Assembly: GCF_044772865.1 (NCBI RefSeq)
Contig: NZ_CP173029.1
Coordinates: 2,356,001-2,420,000, forward strand
Direction: 5' to 3'
DNA length: 64,000 nucleotides
DNA from: Algirhabdus cladophorae
Lineage (GTDB): Bacteria > Pseudomonadota > Alphaproteobacteria > Rhodobacterales > Rhodobacteraceae
The notes under the pieces are model-generated. The model was given only the letters and a program-made list of their open reading frames with translations, was not told where the DNA came from and ran no database searches. Of the stretch, positions 25,904 through 35,382 are shown in pieces (within the stretch, counting starts at the first letter, position 1; each line of letters opens with the position of its first letter). Position numbers and translations under genes: made by a program.

Positions 25904-26246
25904 GAGTTTTACCAAAACCACAGCCAACCCCGAACAGATGTCGCGGTTGGCTGTTTGCATGTAGCTGATCTGGTTTACGATCCTCGCGCCCTGCTCCAGC
26001 CCAAGGACATACCACTCGGCCTCGCCTTCGAAACGAGCAGCCCAAAGGTTGCCGCCGGCTGTTTTTTTCTTCGAGCCAAATTCTTCAATCACCAATTGAT
26101 ATCCAATCAAGACGCATTTGCGCCTAGATAAAGCGGTCGAGGTGCGATCCTCAGATAGGTATCACCTTCTGCGGCGCCTCAAATCCGAATACACCCATTA
26201 TCAGCCCAATCAAAAGGGCCCTGTGCAAGAACCGCAAAATCAACAC
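25904..26246. other. Intergenic region with terminator, no convincing gene
   Basis: About 340 bases between the VPLPA-CTERM gene and the convergent aldolase gene. It holds the hairpin described at 25920-25957. A minus-strand open frame spans the region and into the neighbouring gene, but it runs through both arms of that hairpin and lacks a good ribosome site, so I do not call it. No tRNA or repeat was seen. Confidence 0.55.
25920..25957 (+). terminator. Rho-independent terminator after VPLPA-CTERM gene
   Basis: Ten-base perfect arms ACAGCCAACC (25920-25929) and GGTTGGCTGT (25945-25954), loop of 15 bases, followed by TTT. It starts 17 bases after the stop codon. Confidence 0.75.
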
Positions 26247-27008
26247 CTACAGCTCATGAATGCCCGCTGCCGCCGTGCGTGCGCCTTGCAGCATCCACGC
26301 GTGTTCAGACGCGATAAAGAACACGCTCAGCCCGTATTTTTGCCAGTCCTGGGCCTTTGCCGCATCAGGCACGAAAGTCACGTAGGCTTTGCCTGCCGCC
26401 TTAGTCGCCTCGCCGACACGCTGCAACGCATTCATCAAATCATCCGAAGTCTGATGTTCGTGTCCATAGGCCACGGACAAGTCCGCAGGACCTAAGAACA
26501 GTGCGTCAATGCCATCAACAGCCGCAATATGAGCGGCGGCATCCACGCCCTCAGGCTCTTCGATCTGGGCGATGACCACAGTCTCATTGCGCGATTGTTC
26601 CAAGATCTCAGGCATGGGGCGCGTCGCATATCCGGCCCAGCGTGACGAGCCTGCATAGCCCCTGCCCCCATGGCCATAACGCGCGGATTTCGCCACCGCC
26701 TGCGCCTTTTCCACACTGTCCACATGGGGCACCACAAGGCCCACCGCCCCGGCATCCAAAGCCTGCAAAATCTCGCGGGGGCTGCTGTCACCGACACGCA
26801 CTAACATCGGAAAATCCAAGGCCCGGGCGACCGCCATGCAGCCATCCATACGCGCCCGATCAAATGGCGCGTGCTCGCAATCCAGACAGAGGAAATCCAA
26901 ACCAGACTTGGCCAAAACCTCGATGATCTCAATCGATGGTGTCTTTAGGAACGTTCCAGCAAGCGGCGCCCCTGACAGCATCTTTTCACGAAAACCGGCA
27001 AAACCCAT
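26247..27008 (-). CDS. HpcH/HpaI aldolase family protein
   Basis: A 253-residue class II (metal-dependent) pyruvate aldolase of the HpaI/GarL/RhmA family. Visible motifs: FLCLDCEHAPFD with acidic metal-contact region, ALDAGAVGLVVPHVDS, RG-containing GGRGYAGSSRWAGY, IEEPEGVDA and the FLGPADLSVA signature. Enzymes of this family cleave 2-keto-3-deoxy sugars or 4-hydroxy-2-oxoheptanedioate; the substrate here is not shown by context. It is divergent from the exonuclease gene, with ~83 bases between starts. Normal length, no missing key region. Confidence 0.9.
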   Translation of the reverse strand: MGFAGFREKMLSGAPLAGTFLKTPSIEIIEVLAKSGLDFLCLDCEHAPFDRARMDGCMAVARALDFPMLVRVGDSSPREILQALDAGAVGLVVPHVDSVEKAQAVAKSARYGHGGRGYAGSSRWAGYATRPMPEILEQSRNETVVIAQIEEPEGVDAAAHIAAVDGIDALFLGPADLSVAYGHEHQTSDDLMNALQRVGEATKAAGKAYVTFVPDAAKAQDWQKYGLSVFFIASEHAWMLQGARTAAAGIHEL

Positions 27009-27091
27009 GGGTCAAATCCTTTGTTGTTTGGGCCGAAACTACACCCATTGCATACCATTGCAAGCAGGCTTTGATGGGCTATCATTTGATC

Positions 27092-28105
27092 ATGGCCGAA
27101 CTTCTGACCTTCACCGAAAAAGGCATGTATTGCCCACAGGGGGATTTCTATATCGACCCATGGCTGCCGGTAGAGCGCGCCTTGATCACACATGCCCATG
27201 CTGACCACGCCCGCTGGGGACACCGGCATTATATGGCCACGGCCAGCTCGGCCCCTGTGATGCGGCACCGATTGGGTGACATCAATCTGCAGACCACGGA
27301 TTACGGCACCACCACGCGCATCGGTGATGTGGATGTCTCGTTTCATCCCGCAGGCCATGTGCCCGGTTCCGCCCAGATAAGGATCGAACATCAGGGGCAG
27401 ATTCTGGTGGCTGCTGGCGATTACAAGGTTGTGGATGATGGTCTGTCCGAGCCGTTCGAGCCCGTAAAATGCCACGCCTTTATCACCGAAAGCACCTTTG
27501 GCCTACCGGTGTTCAAATGGACGCCTCAGGACATCCTCGCCCAGCAGATCAACGATTGGTGGGCGGCTAACGCTGCCGAGGGGCGCGTTTCGATCCTGAC
27601 CGCTTATGCTTTGGGCAAGGCCCAGCGCCTGTTATCACTAGTAAACCCAGACATCGGACCAATCCTGTGTCACGCGGCGATCGAGAACACCAACGAGGTG
27701 CTGCGCGCCCAAGGGTTCCACTTCGCCACGACCGAGCGGGTGACGAAAGACACTGACACCAAAACCCGCCGCAACGCGTTGGTACTGGCCACGCCTTCGG
27801 CCCTTGGCAGCGGCTGGGGCAAGCGGTTTGGCGATCATTCCACGGCCTTTGCCAGCGGCTGGATGGCCCTGCGCGGGGTACGGCGGCGTCGGGCGGCGGA
27901 TCGCGGATTTATCATGTCCGATCACGCCGATTGGGACGGACTGAACACGGCCATCAAGGCCACAGGGGCCGAGACGATTTATGTCACCCACGGCTATACA
28001 TCCGTCTTTTCCAAGTGGCTGGCCGAGCAAGGCTATGATGCCCGCGTTGTGCAAACCGAGTTTGGCGATGAAGATGCAGACGATACTGAGGCGGAAACAG
28101 AATGA
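27092..28105 (+). CDS. Ligase-associated DNA exonuclease (metallo-beta-lactamase fold)
   Basis: A 337-residue protein of the ligase-associated exonuclease family. The N terminus shows LTFTEKGMYCPQGDFYIDPW, followed by the metal motif THAHADHARWG (HxHxDH), FHPAGHVPGSAQI, AAGDYK, SDHADW and THGYTSVF. This resembles CPSF/SNM1-type nucleases. The frame is open upstream to 26936, but ATG 27092 begins the conserved sequence. It overlaps the DNA ligase start by four bases (ATGA). The pair is usually part of a cluster with an Lhr-like helicase and an MPP-family phosphoesterase; those are absent here. Confidence 0.93.
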   Translation: MAELLTFTEKGMYCPQGDFYIDPWLPVERALITHAHADHARWGHRHYMATASSAPVMRHRLGDINLQTTDYGTTTRIGDVDVSFHPAGHVPGSAQIRIEHQGQILVAAGDYKVVDDGLSEPFEPVKCHAFITESTFGLPVFKWTPQDILAQQINDWWAANAAEGRVSILTAYALGKAQRLLSLVNPDIGPILCHAAIENTNEVLRAQGFHFATTERVTKDTDTKTRRNALVLATPSALGSGWGKRFGDHSTAFASGWMALRGVRRRRAADRGFIMSDHADWDGLNTAIKATGAETIYVTHGYTSVFSKWLAEQGYDARVVQTEFGDEDADDTEAETE

Positions 28106-29694
28106 AACGTTTTGCCCAGCTTTTCAACGCCTTGGACCAGACCACGCGGACCAGCGTCAAAACCAAAGCCTTGCGCGCTTATTTCGAGGAGGCAAGCGAG
28201 GATGACAAGCTGTGGTGCATCGCCCTTTTCTCCTCGCGACGTCCCAAGCGGGTCATTACAACCACACTTCTGCGCCAATGGGCAGCGGATCGGGGTGGTA
28301 TTCCGTTGTGGCTGTTCGAGGAAAGCTATCCGATTGTGGGCGATCTTGCCGAAACCATCGCGCTTGTGCTGCCCCCACCGCAATCCATTTCAGACCATTC
28401 CCTGACCCATTGGATTAAACGGCTGCAAGACCTCAGCACTTTGGACGAGGACGGCAAGCGCACAGGCGTTTTGGCGGCGTGGGACAGTTTGGATACCACA
28501 GAACGGTTCCTCTTTAACAAACTCCTCACAGGTGGGTTCCGTGTTGGCGTTTCCACCAAACTGATGACCCGCGCCTTGGCCCAAGCCACGGGGCAGGATG
28601 AAGCGGCTCTGACCCACAAATTGATGGGCAAATGGACCCCTGCCACAACCAGCTATCAACACTTGGTATTGGATGACGACCCATCGGCGGATCTGTCGAA
28701 GCCCTATCCGTTCTATCTGGCCTACGGACTTGAGGCGGCGCCTGAAACCCTTGGCCCGGTCACCGACTGGCAAGCCGAACACAAATGGGACGGCATTCGC
28801 GGGCAGGTGATCCTGCGTGAGGGCGAGCATCATGTCTGGTCGCGCGGCGAAGACTTGATGACCGACCGTTTCCCCGAATTTCAACACTTCCTTAACTTTG
28901 TCCCCGCAGGGACGGTTTTGGACGGCGAAATCCTCGCTTTTGCCGATGAAAAACCACTGTCTTTCAACGCCCTGCAATCACGCATAGGCCGCAAGACTGT
29001 GCCGAAGAAACTGCTGACCGAGGCCCCTGTGATCCTCATGGCCTACGATCTGCTGGAATGGCAGGGCGAAGACATGCGCCAACGGCCCTTGGCACAGCGA
29101 CGTAAGCTGCTTGACGATCTGGTCCAAAGCCTGCCCGCCCAAGTGCCCCTGCGCACCTCGCCCCCCATCCAAGCCAAAACCTGGAAGGATCTCGCGACGG
29201 AACGCGCCAAATCCCGCGAAATTGGCTCGGAAGGCCTGATGCTGAAACGCTTGGACAGCCCCTACTTGGCTGGCCGCAAGAAAGGCGATTGGTGGAAATG
29301 GAAAGTCGATCCCCTGACCATTGATGCGGTTATGATCTATGCCCAAGCAGGCCACGGCAGGCGGGCAAACCTGTTCACTGACTACACTTTTGCCGTTTGG
29401 AAGGGTGAGGAACTGGTGCCCTTTACCAAAGCCTATTCCGGTCTCAAGGACGAAGAATTTCGCCAGATCACCGCCTGGGTGCGCAAGAACACGTTGCAAC
29501 GCTTTGGCCCCGTGCGCCAAGTCACGCCGCACCACGTGTTCGAAATCGCCTTCGAGGGCATCCAGAAAAGCCCGCGTCATAAGTCCGGCGTTGCCCTGCG
29601 CTTTCCGCGCATGCTGCGCTGGCGGCAGGACAAACCATTGGCCGAGGCGAATACGCTGGACGATCTGAACGCGATGTTGGAACAGTACGGCTGA
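28102..29694 (+). CDS. ATP-dependent DNA ligase
   Basis: A 530-residue ATP-dependent ligase. The nucleotidyl acceptor lysine is K228 in EHKWDGIRGQ (motif KxDG). Later motifs: WSRGEDLMTDRFPE, VLDGEI, GSEGLMLKRLDSPY and KKGDWWKWKVDP. The N-terminal ~200 residues form the DNA-binding domain. Such ligases are accessory to the NAD-dependent LigA and probably act in repair. It overlaps the exonuclease gene by four bases, so the two are co-translated. Downstream, the amidohydrolase starts after 12 bases and seems unrelated in function. Confidence 0.95.
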   Translation: MKRFAQLFNALDQTTRTSVKTKALRAYFEEASEDDKLWCIALFSSRRPKRVITTTLLRQWAADRGGIPLWLFEESYPIVGDLAETIALVLPPPQSISDHSLTHWIKRLQDLSTLDEDGKRTGVLAAWDSLDTTERFLFNKLLTGGFRVGVSTKLMTRALAQATGQDEAALTHKLMGKWTPATTSYQHLVLDDDPSADLSKPYPFYLAYGLEAAPETLGPVTDWQAEHKWDGIRGQVILREGEHHVWSRGEDLMTDRFPEFQHFLNFVPAGTVLDGEILAFADEKPLSFNALQSRIGRKTVPKKLLTEAPVILMAYDLLEWQGEDMRQRPLAQRRKLLDDLVQSLPAQVPLRTSPPIQAKTWKDLATERAKSREIGSEGLMLKRLDSPYLAGRKKGDWWKWKVDPLTIDAVMIYAQAGHGRRANLFTDYTFAVWKGEELVPFTKAYSGLKDEEFRQITAWVRKNTLQRFGPVRQVTPHHVFEIAFEGIQKSPRHKSGVALRFPRMLRWRQDKPLAEANTLDDLNAMLEQYG

Positions 29695-29706
29695 AAGGAC
29701 GCCATC

Positions 29707-30579
29707 ATGACCCTGCCCCAAGGCCCTGCCCCATTGCCCCTACAGCCGCCGCTGGACCGCGCGCCCGATGGGGCCTGCGACGCCCATGTGCATCTGATTG
29801 ACGGCTCTGGCGCGTTTCCCTTGTGGGACAAAAGGGTCGAGGATCCAGCACCATTTGATTTGGACACATGGCTGGATATGTACCGCGCCCACTTAGAGAA
29901 TTTAGGCTGCTCACGTGGATTGATCGTGCATTCCATTCTGCATGGCGCCGACAATTCGGTAACGGTTGAGGCCGTGCACCGGATGGGCGAAGGGTTCAAA
30001 GGTATCGGCCTTGTGACCGATGCTGCACCCGACGCCGAGTTGGATCAATTTGTAGACTGGAACATGGCTGGCGTGCGCTTGAACTATGTGCATGGTGGCG
30101 TGTTGTCATGGGAGGGCGTGCAAACCATGGCCCCGCGACTGGCCGAACGCGGCTTGCATGTGCAAATGCTGATGAACGCCCACAATCATATGGACCAGTT
30201 AGAGGCGGGCGCGCGCGCGCTTCCCGTCGATCTGGTCTTTGATCACATTGGCTGGCCCGATGTCCCTGCTGGACCAGATGAACCCGGATTTCAACGCCTC
30301 CTTCGCCTGTTGGAAACCGGTAAAATCTGGATCAAACTCTCGGCGCTTTACCGGTTCAGCCAAGCGCCCTACACGCAAACCGATCCACTGGTCGCAACAC
30401 TGGTCGCCGCCAACCCAGAACGCTGCCTTTGGGGATCTGACTGGCCGCATTTGATGCTAGGCGACGCAGACATGCCCCAAACCGCCCATATGCTGGACGC
30501 GTTCCACCGTGTCGTCACATCCACGGCACATCGCGAACAAATACTCGTGAAAAACCCTGCTCAGCTCTTTAAGTTTTAA
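29707..30579 (+). CDS. Amidohydrolase family protein (LigI/PDC-hydrolase-like)
   Basis: A 290-residue TIM-barrel hydrolase of the amidohydrolase-2 group. The N-terminal metal/active-site motif is GACDAHVHLIDGSG; later RGLIVHSILHG, VRLNYVHGG, HIGWPD (FDHIGWPD) and LWGSDWPHLML near the C terminus with the catalytic aspartate. The pattern resembles 2-pyrone-4,6-dicarboxylate lactonase (LigI) and related lactonases, but context gives no aromatic pathway. It starts 12 bases after the ligase stop and is probably in the same transcript. Substrate unknown. Confidence 0.88.
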   Translation: MTLPQGPAPLPLQPPLDRAPDGACDAHVHLIDGSGAFPLWDKRVEDPAPFDLDTWLDMYRAHLENLGCSRGLIVHSILHGADNSVTVEAVHRMGEGFKGIGLVTDAAPDAELDQFVDWNMAGVRLNYVHGGVLSWEGVQTMAPRLAERGLHVQMLMNAHNHMDQLEAGARALPVDLVFDHIGWPDVPAGPDEPGFQRLLRLLETGKIWIKLSALYRFSQAPYTQTDPLVATLVAANPERCLWGSDWPHLMLGDADMPQTAHMLDAFHRVVTSTAHREQILVKNPAQLFKF

Positions 30580-30647
30580 TCCTCTCTTGAGGGTTTGCTG
30601 CCACAGCCTTACCTAAGACAGACACATTACCAGAAGGTTCCTCGCCC

Positions 30648-32471
30648 ATGTCATTCTTCAAATACCCCCTCTTTGATGCCAACGCCTCTGCCGCCTCAGG
30701 CGAATTTGGCGACTTGCCAGAATGGGATTTGAGCGACCTGTACCCCGGCCCGGACAGCCCCGAACTGGCCCGCGATTTGGATTGGTTGGAAAAAGCCTGC
30801 GCTGATTTCGCCAGCAGCTATGAAGGCAATTTGGCCAACCTAGACGCCGCTGGCATGCTTAAATGTGTGACAGACTATGAGGCCATCGACATCATTGCAG
30901 GGCGCATCATGTCCTTTGCAGGTCTGCAATATTACCAAATGACCACAGATGGTGACCGCGCCAAGTTCATGGCCGACATGCAGGACAAAATTACCAATTT
31001 CACCACGCCTTTGGTCTTTTTCTCTCTTGAATTCAATCGCTTAGACGAGGGCAATCTGGCCGACCTACTGGCCGAAAACGCCGATCTGGCCCGCTACAAG
31101 CCGGTGTTTGACCGCATGCGTGCGATGAAACCGCACCAACTGTCGGACGAGTTGGAACGCTTTTTGCACGACCAATCCACTGTCGGGTCTGCCGCGTGGA
31201 ACCGCTTGTTTGACGAGACGATGGCGGCTCTAACCTTCACCGTTGGCGGTGAAGAGTTGAACATCGAAGGCGCGTTGAACCTGCTGACCGATCCGGACCG
31301 TGCCAAACGTGAGGCCGCCAGCCATGAATTGGCTCGCGTTTTCCAATCCAACATCCGCCTCTTTGCCCGCGTTCACAACACATTGGCTAAAGAGAAATCC
31401 GTGGAAGACACTTGGCGCAAAATGCCCAGCCCGCAGGCTGGCCGCCATTTGGCCAATCACGTAGAACCCGAAGTTGTCGAGGCCCTGCGCAACGCCGTCG
31501 TCGCCGCCTACCCCAAGCTCAGCCACCGCTATTATGCGTTGAAAGCCAAATGGTTAGGCCTTGAAACTATGGAGACTTGGGATCGCAACGCACCCCTGCC
31601 TATGGACGACCCTAAGCTAGTGGATTGGACCCAAGCCCGCGAGACGGTGATGGACGCCTATACGGCCTTTGATCCGCGAATGGGCGCATTGGCCGAGCCA
31701 TTTTTCGACAAAGGCTGGATCGATGCAGGTGTGAAACCCGGCAAAGCACCGGGGGCCTTTGCGCACCCTACAGTGACGACGGTACATCCTTATGTGATGC
31801 TGAACTACTTGGGAAAACCGCGCGATGTCATGACCTTAGCCCATGAACTGGGCCACGGCGTGCATCAGGTTTTGGCCGCTGAACAGGGCGAGATGCTGTC
31901 CTCCACACCCTTGACCTTGGCTGAAACTGCCTCCGTGTTTGGCGAAATGCTGACCTTCCGCAAATTGTTGGCAGGGGCCAAGACCAAGGAAGAACGCAAA
32001 ACCATGCTGGCAGGCAAGGTTGAGGACATGATCAACACGGTTGTGCGCCAAATCGCCTTTTATGACTTCGAATGCAAACTCCACGCCGCCCGTGCGGAAG
32101 GTGAGCTGACACCAGACGACATCAACGCGCTTTGGATGTCTGTGCAGGCCGAAAGCCTGGGTCCTGTGTTCAATTTCCAAGAGGGCTACGAGACGTTCTG
32201 GGCCTACATCCCACACTTTGTGCACTCGCCGTTTTATGTCTATGCCTATGCCTTCGGCGACGGGTTGGTAAACGCACTTTATGCAGTCTACGAGGAAGGC
32301 GATGCCGACTTCCAAGACAAGTATTTCGACATGCTCAAGGCAGGCGGCTCAAAACATCACAAGGAACTGCTAGCGCCCTTCGGCTTAGATGCCAGCGATC
32401 CCGCGTTCTGGGACAAAGGCCTCAGCATGATCAGTGGCTTGATCGACGAATTGGAAGCGCTGGAAGATTAA
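30648..32471 (+). CDS. pepF: M3 family oligoendopeptidase F
   Basis: A 607-residue cytoplasmic zinc metallopeptidase that degrades oligopeptides. The catalytic motif is HELGH at residues 399-403 (in TLAHELGHGVHQ), followed by ETASVFGEMLTFRKLL with the third zinc ligand. The N-terminal FGDLPEWDLSDLYPG is typical of the alphaproteobacterial PepF branch. The C-terminal part has PHFVHSPFYVYAYAFGD. Length is standard. Its TAA overlaps the convergent methyltransferase stop by four bases. Confidence 0.95.
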   Translation: MSFFKYPLFDANASAASGEFGDLPEWDLSDLYPGPDSPELARDLDWLEKACADFASSYEGNLANLDAAGMLKCVTDYEAIDIIAGRIMSFAGLQYYQMTTDGDRAKFMADMQDKITNFTTPLVFFSLEFNRLDEGNLADLLAENADLARYKPVFDRMRAMKPHQLSDELERFLHDQSTVGSAAWNRLFDETMAALTFTVGGEELNIEGALNLLTDPDRAKREAASHELARVFQSNIRLFARVHNTLAKEKSVEDTWRKMPSPQAGRHLANHVEPEVVEALRNAVVAAYPKLSHRYYALKAKWLGLETMETWDRNAPLPMDDPKLVDWTQARETVMDAYTAFDPRMGALAEPFFDKGWIDAGVKPGKAPGAFAHPTVTTVHPYVMLNYLGKPRDVMTLAHELGHGVHQVLAAEQGEMLSSTPLTLAETASVFGEMLTFRKLLAGAKTKEERKTMLAGKVEDMINTVVRQIAFYDFECKLHAARAEGELTPDDINALWMSVQAESLGPVFNFQEGYETFWAYIPHFVHSPFYVYAYAFGDGLVNALYAVYEEGDADFQDKYFDMLKAGGSKHHKELLAPFGLDASDPAFWDKGLSMISGLIDELEALED

Positions 32472-33103
32472 AGCCTGCGTGCTATCACATAGTGGCGCGC
32501 CAAAGGTCCGTCGTCTATGTGGGACTGGAGGATTTCGAACCCCGCTTGGGTCAGGCGGGCCTCTAGGGTCGCTGCATCATCGAACCGAACAAACGGCGCT
32601 TTGCCCAACCATTGGGCAAGGGGCAACACGGCCAAAATCAGTTTGATCTTCAGTGGCAACCGTCCCGCAGGTTTGGTGACTGTTTTCGAGATAAACAGTC
32701 CGCCGGACTGGGTGGCCTGCACAACATCTGCCAAAGCCCCTTCAATGTCATCGACTAGATGCAACAGGTTCAGCGCCAAAACCACATCAAAAGGCCCTTT
32801 GGTCGCCGCCTGAGCCGGGGTTGCCACAGCACAGGTCAAATTGTGTATATCTGCTTCGGCCTGACGCTCGGCTGCGATCTCAATCATGCCCTTTGCAAAA
32901 TCCGTCGCCAGATAGTCCGCCACCAATGGCGCCAGTTCAACCGCAGTGCTACCGGTTCCGCAGCCGAGCTCAAGAACACGGTCCGTTGGCTTCAAGGCCT
33001 CTTTGGTCAATTCCAAAGTATATGCATAGGCTTTTGGATCAGCGATGGCCGAGGCCGCGTATTTGCGAGCTGCCTTGCTCCAAAAAACTGCATCTGATGC
33101 CAT
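32468..33103 (-). CDS. Class I SAM-dependent methyltransferase
   Basis: A 211-residue methyltransferase. Motif I is VLELGCGTGSTAVELAP, followed by YLATDFAKGMIEIA and FDVVLALNLLHLVDD. The N-terminal FWSKAARKYAASAIADPKAYAYTL is shared with a UbiE/Methyltransf_25-like family in Rhodobacterales. The substrate is unknown. The gene lies four bases upstream of the DUF4389 gene on the minus strand; it overlaps pepF at the 3' end. Confidence 0.9.
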   Translation of the reverse strand: MASDAVFWSKAARKYAASAIADPKAYAYTLELTKEALKPTDRVLELGCGTGSTAVELAPLVADYLATDFAKGMIEIAAERQAEADIHNLTCAVATPAQAATKGPFDVVLALNLLHLVDDIEGALADVVQATQSGGLFISKTVTKPAGRLPLKIKLILAVLPLAQWLGKAPFVRFDDAATLEARLTQAGFEILQSHIDDGPLARHYVIARRL

Positions 33104-33107
33104 GGGG

Positions 33108-33395
33108 TTAGTCCAATTCGGTCCAAGGCCATGGTTTCACCTCAGAGGCCGCCGTTTGATAGCGCGCAGCCTTAGCCACCCAAATCCCCAGATCTGTGCC
33201 AAAATCCGCAATCCTTTCATTGGGTTCGCGGTTATTGAGCAGCATAATGATGAATTGCACGACAGTCACAAAACTTAACACCGTTTGCGCAAACGACAAC
33301 ATCACGGCGATCACAATCATCCAAATCAAACGCATCAACAGGCTCTCTTTGACCTGCCCCTCGCGCGGTTCGTTCATCTCAAATCCATCGTCCAT
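33108..33395 (-). CDS. DUF4389 family membrane protein
   Basis: A 95-residue protein with one or two membrane helices (MRLIWMIVIAVMLSFAQTVL, then SFVTVVQFIIMLL) and the family tail GIWVAKAARYQTAASEVKPWPW. Function unknown. I chose ATG 33395, two bases after the upstream Gfo/Idh stop, over a start 39 bases earlier. It is four bases before the methyltransferase gene, so Gfo/Idh, DUF4389 and the methyltransferase probably form one transcript. Confidence 0.82.
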   Translation of the reverse strand: MDDGFEMNEPREGQVKESLLMRLIWMIVIAVMLSFAQTVLSFVTVVQFIIMLLNNREPNERIADFGTDLGIWVAKAARYQTAASEVKPWPWTELD

Positions 33396-33396
33396 T

Positions 33397-34377
33397 TTAA
33401 ATATCCTTTTTGGCGGCCTCAAACACCCGGTCAATCATCAACTGGGTGCCACGAGCCTGTTCCAAAGTCCACGCATAAGGCGCGCCTGTGCGGACCGACT
33501 GGCAAAATGACTCGACCTGCAGTTTGTAATGATTGTCTGAGGGAAACCGCTCGACGCGTACGGCGTTGCCCGTCTGATGAATTTCAATCTTTGCCCCATC
33601 AAAAACATTGGGATTGAACGGCGCGGTTAGACGTAAAATCCCCTCATCCCCGTGAAACGTCATGTCTTGCAAAGGGTGCATGCGCATCGAGTTGACCCAA
33701 TGGGCGGTAAATCCATCAAATTGAGCAGAGACCCGCGCGACGACATCCACATCGTTTTCCCAAGTGAGGTCTGCATGGGTGATCGCCTGCGGTTCCTGAT
33801 CAGTCATAAACCGCGTGGCCCCGTAGGTGTAGACACCGATATCTGGAATGCCGCCGCCGCCTACATTTGGGCGATTGCGAATATTTCCCACGTCTGCGGC
33901 GTTGTTGTAGGTAAACACCCCTTCGACATGCATCAGTTCGCCTATGGCCCCGTCCTGCAGCAAATGCTTGGCGCGCTGCCATTGGGGGTGGTGCACGATC
34001 ATATAGGCCTCGGCAGCCAGCAACCCGGTTTTGTCGCGCAAAGCAATCAGTGCATCAATCTCGTCTGCCTGCAGCGCAATCGGCTTTTCGCACAAAACAT
34101 GCTTACCCGCCTCAAGGGCCTTGTGAGCCCATTCGATATGCAGATGATTGGGTAGAGGGATGTAGACAGCATCTATGTCCGACGCGGCCAATAACGCTTC
34201 ATAATCACCAAAAACCTGCAAATCTGGCTGAAACGCCACAAATGGGGCGGCTTTTGCCGGATCCGATGTGGCAAGCCCTGCCAAAACGGCGCCATCTGCT
34301 GCGTGAATCGCGGGGGCCATATGCTGGCGCGCGAACTTTGAGGCCCCCAAAACGCCCCATCTTACTGGCTTTTCCAT
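33397..34377 (-). CDS. Gfo/Idh/MocA family NAD(P)-dependent oxidoreductase
   Basis: A 326-residue oxidoreductase. The Rossmann fold begins VRWGVLGASKFARQHMAPAI; the catalytic region contains LPNHLHIEWAHKALEAGKHV followed by LCEKPIAL (EKP motif). GGGIPDIGVYTYGATRF fits the GFO/IDH C-terminal domain. It probably oxidises a sugar or inositol; substrate unknown. I chose ATG 34377, which has AGGAC upstream and begins the conserved sequence, over the open frame start at 34389. The strong hairpin upstream is the rpoH terminator. Confidence 0.9.
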   Translation of the reverse strand: MEKPVRWGVLGASKFARQHMAPAIHAADGAVLAGLATSDPAKAAPFVAFQPDLQVFGDYEALLAASDIDAVYIPLPNHLHIEWAHKALEAGKHVLCEKPIALQADEIDALIALRDKTGLLAAEAYMIVHHPQWQRAKHLLQDGAIGELMHVEGVFTYNNAADVGNIRNRPNVGGGGIPDIGVYTYGATRFMTDQEPQAITHADLTWENDVDVVARVSAQFDGFTAHWVNSMRMHPLQDMTFHGDEGILRLTAPFNPNVFDGAKIEIHQTGNAVRVERFPSDNHYKLQVESFCQSVRTGAPYAWTLEQARGTQLMIDRVFEAAKKDI

Positions 34378-34427
34378 AGCAGTCCTCATGTGGATGATCT
34401 CAGCCTACCAGCCTATGTCTTCTTTGC

Positions 34428-34467
34428 AAAATTTATCCCCGCCGGAAGCACCGACGGGGATAAATTT
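34428..34467 (-). terminator. Long terminator hairpin downstream of rpoH
   Basis: The arms 34429-34441 and 34455-34467 are 13-base perfect complements (core ATCCCCG / CGGGGAT). The inner bases extend the stem with one G-T pair around a five-base loop, giving about 17 paired positions. On the minus strand TTTT follows. The stem is unusually long for a simple terminator and may also protect the rpoH mRNA 3' end. Confidence 0.85.
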
Positions 34468-34485
34468 TTCAATCTTTGATGAACC

Positions 34486-35382
34486 TTACGCTGCGGGCAA
34501 AAGGCCCTTTTCAGATGCCAGTTCAACCATCCGCGCCTGCAATTTTTCAAAGGCACGCACTTCGATTTGACGGATCCGCTCGCGGCTGACGTCATATTGG
34601 CCGCTGAGATCCTCGAGGGTCACGGGTTTATCGGCCAACCGGCGCTGGGTCAGGATATCTTTTTCACGATCATTCAACACGTCCATAGCGGCCGCCAACA
34701 TTTCGCGACGTGTGTCCAACTCGTCTTGTTCGGCATAATCTGTGGCTTGATCGGCATCTTCATCTTCCAGCCAATCCTGCCATTGCATTGTACCTTCGCC
34801 TTCGGAGCCCACTTGCGCATTCAAAGAGGCATCGCCACCGGACATGCGCCGGTTCATCGACACCACTTCGTCTTCGGTCACGTTCAGCTGCTGGGCAATT
34901 AGGGCCACGTTTTCGGGACGCAGATCCCCCTCTTCCAAGGCGCCGATTTTGGCCTTTGCCTTGCGCAGGTTGAAGAACAACTTCTTTTGCGCAGAGGTCG
35001 TGCCCAATTTGACCATGGACCAACTGCGCAGCACATATTCCTGAATGCTGGCGCGGATCCACCACATTGCATAAGTCGCCAAGCGGAAGCCTTTGTCGGG
35101 GTCAAAACGTTTGACTGCCTGCATAAGGCCAACGTTTGCTTCCGAGATCACTTCGGCCTGAGGCAGGCCATAGCCGCGATAGCCCATGGCAATCTTAGCG
35201 GCCAAGCGCAGGTGTGATGTCACCATTTTGTGGGCCGCCGAGGTATCTTGTTCCTCAACCCATGCTTTGGCCAACATAAATTCTTCTTGTGGTTCCAGCA
35301 TCGGGAACTTGCGGATTTCCTGCAAATAGCGGTTCAGGCCGCCCTCTGGTGTGGGTGCCGGTAGATTTGCATAATTAGCCAT
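34486..35382 (-). CDS. rpoH: RNA polymerase heat-shock sigma factor RpoH
   Basis: A 298-residue sigma-32 family protein. Region 2 has HLRLAAKIAMGYRGYGLPQAEVISEANVGLMQAVKRF read in blocks, and ATYAMWWIRASIQEYVL; the diagnostic RpoH box is AQKKLFFNLR; region 4.2 contains LEDLSGQYDVSRERIRQIE. It directs heat-shock and stress genes. Rhodobacterales usually carry one or two rpoH genes; only one is seen here. It is monocistronic by context, with a 170-base upstream region rich in GTTAAC motifs and a strong terminator downstream. Confidence 0.96.
   Translation of the reverse strand: MANYANLPAPTPEGGLNRYLQEIRKFPMLEPQEEFMLAKAWVEEQDTSAAHKMVTSHLRLAAKIAMGYRGYGLPQAEVISEANVGLMQAVKRFDPDKGFRLATYAMWWIRASIQEYVLRSWSMVKLGTTSAQKKLFFNLRKAKAKIGALEEGDLRPENVALIAQQLNVTEDEVVSMNRRMSGGDASLNAQVGSEGEGTMQWQDWLEDEDADQATDYAEQDELDTRREMLAAAMDVLNDREKDILTQRRLADKPVTLEDLSGQYDVSRERIRQIEVRAFEKLQARMVELASEKGLLPAA

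Noticed and set aside
25814..26110. Minus-strand open frame after the VPLPA-CTERM gene
   Set aside because: Runs through both arms of a terminator hairpin and into the neighbouring gene; no ribosome site or recognised domain.
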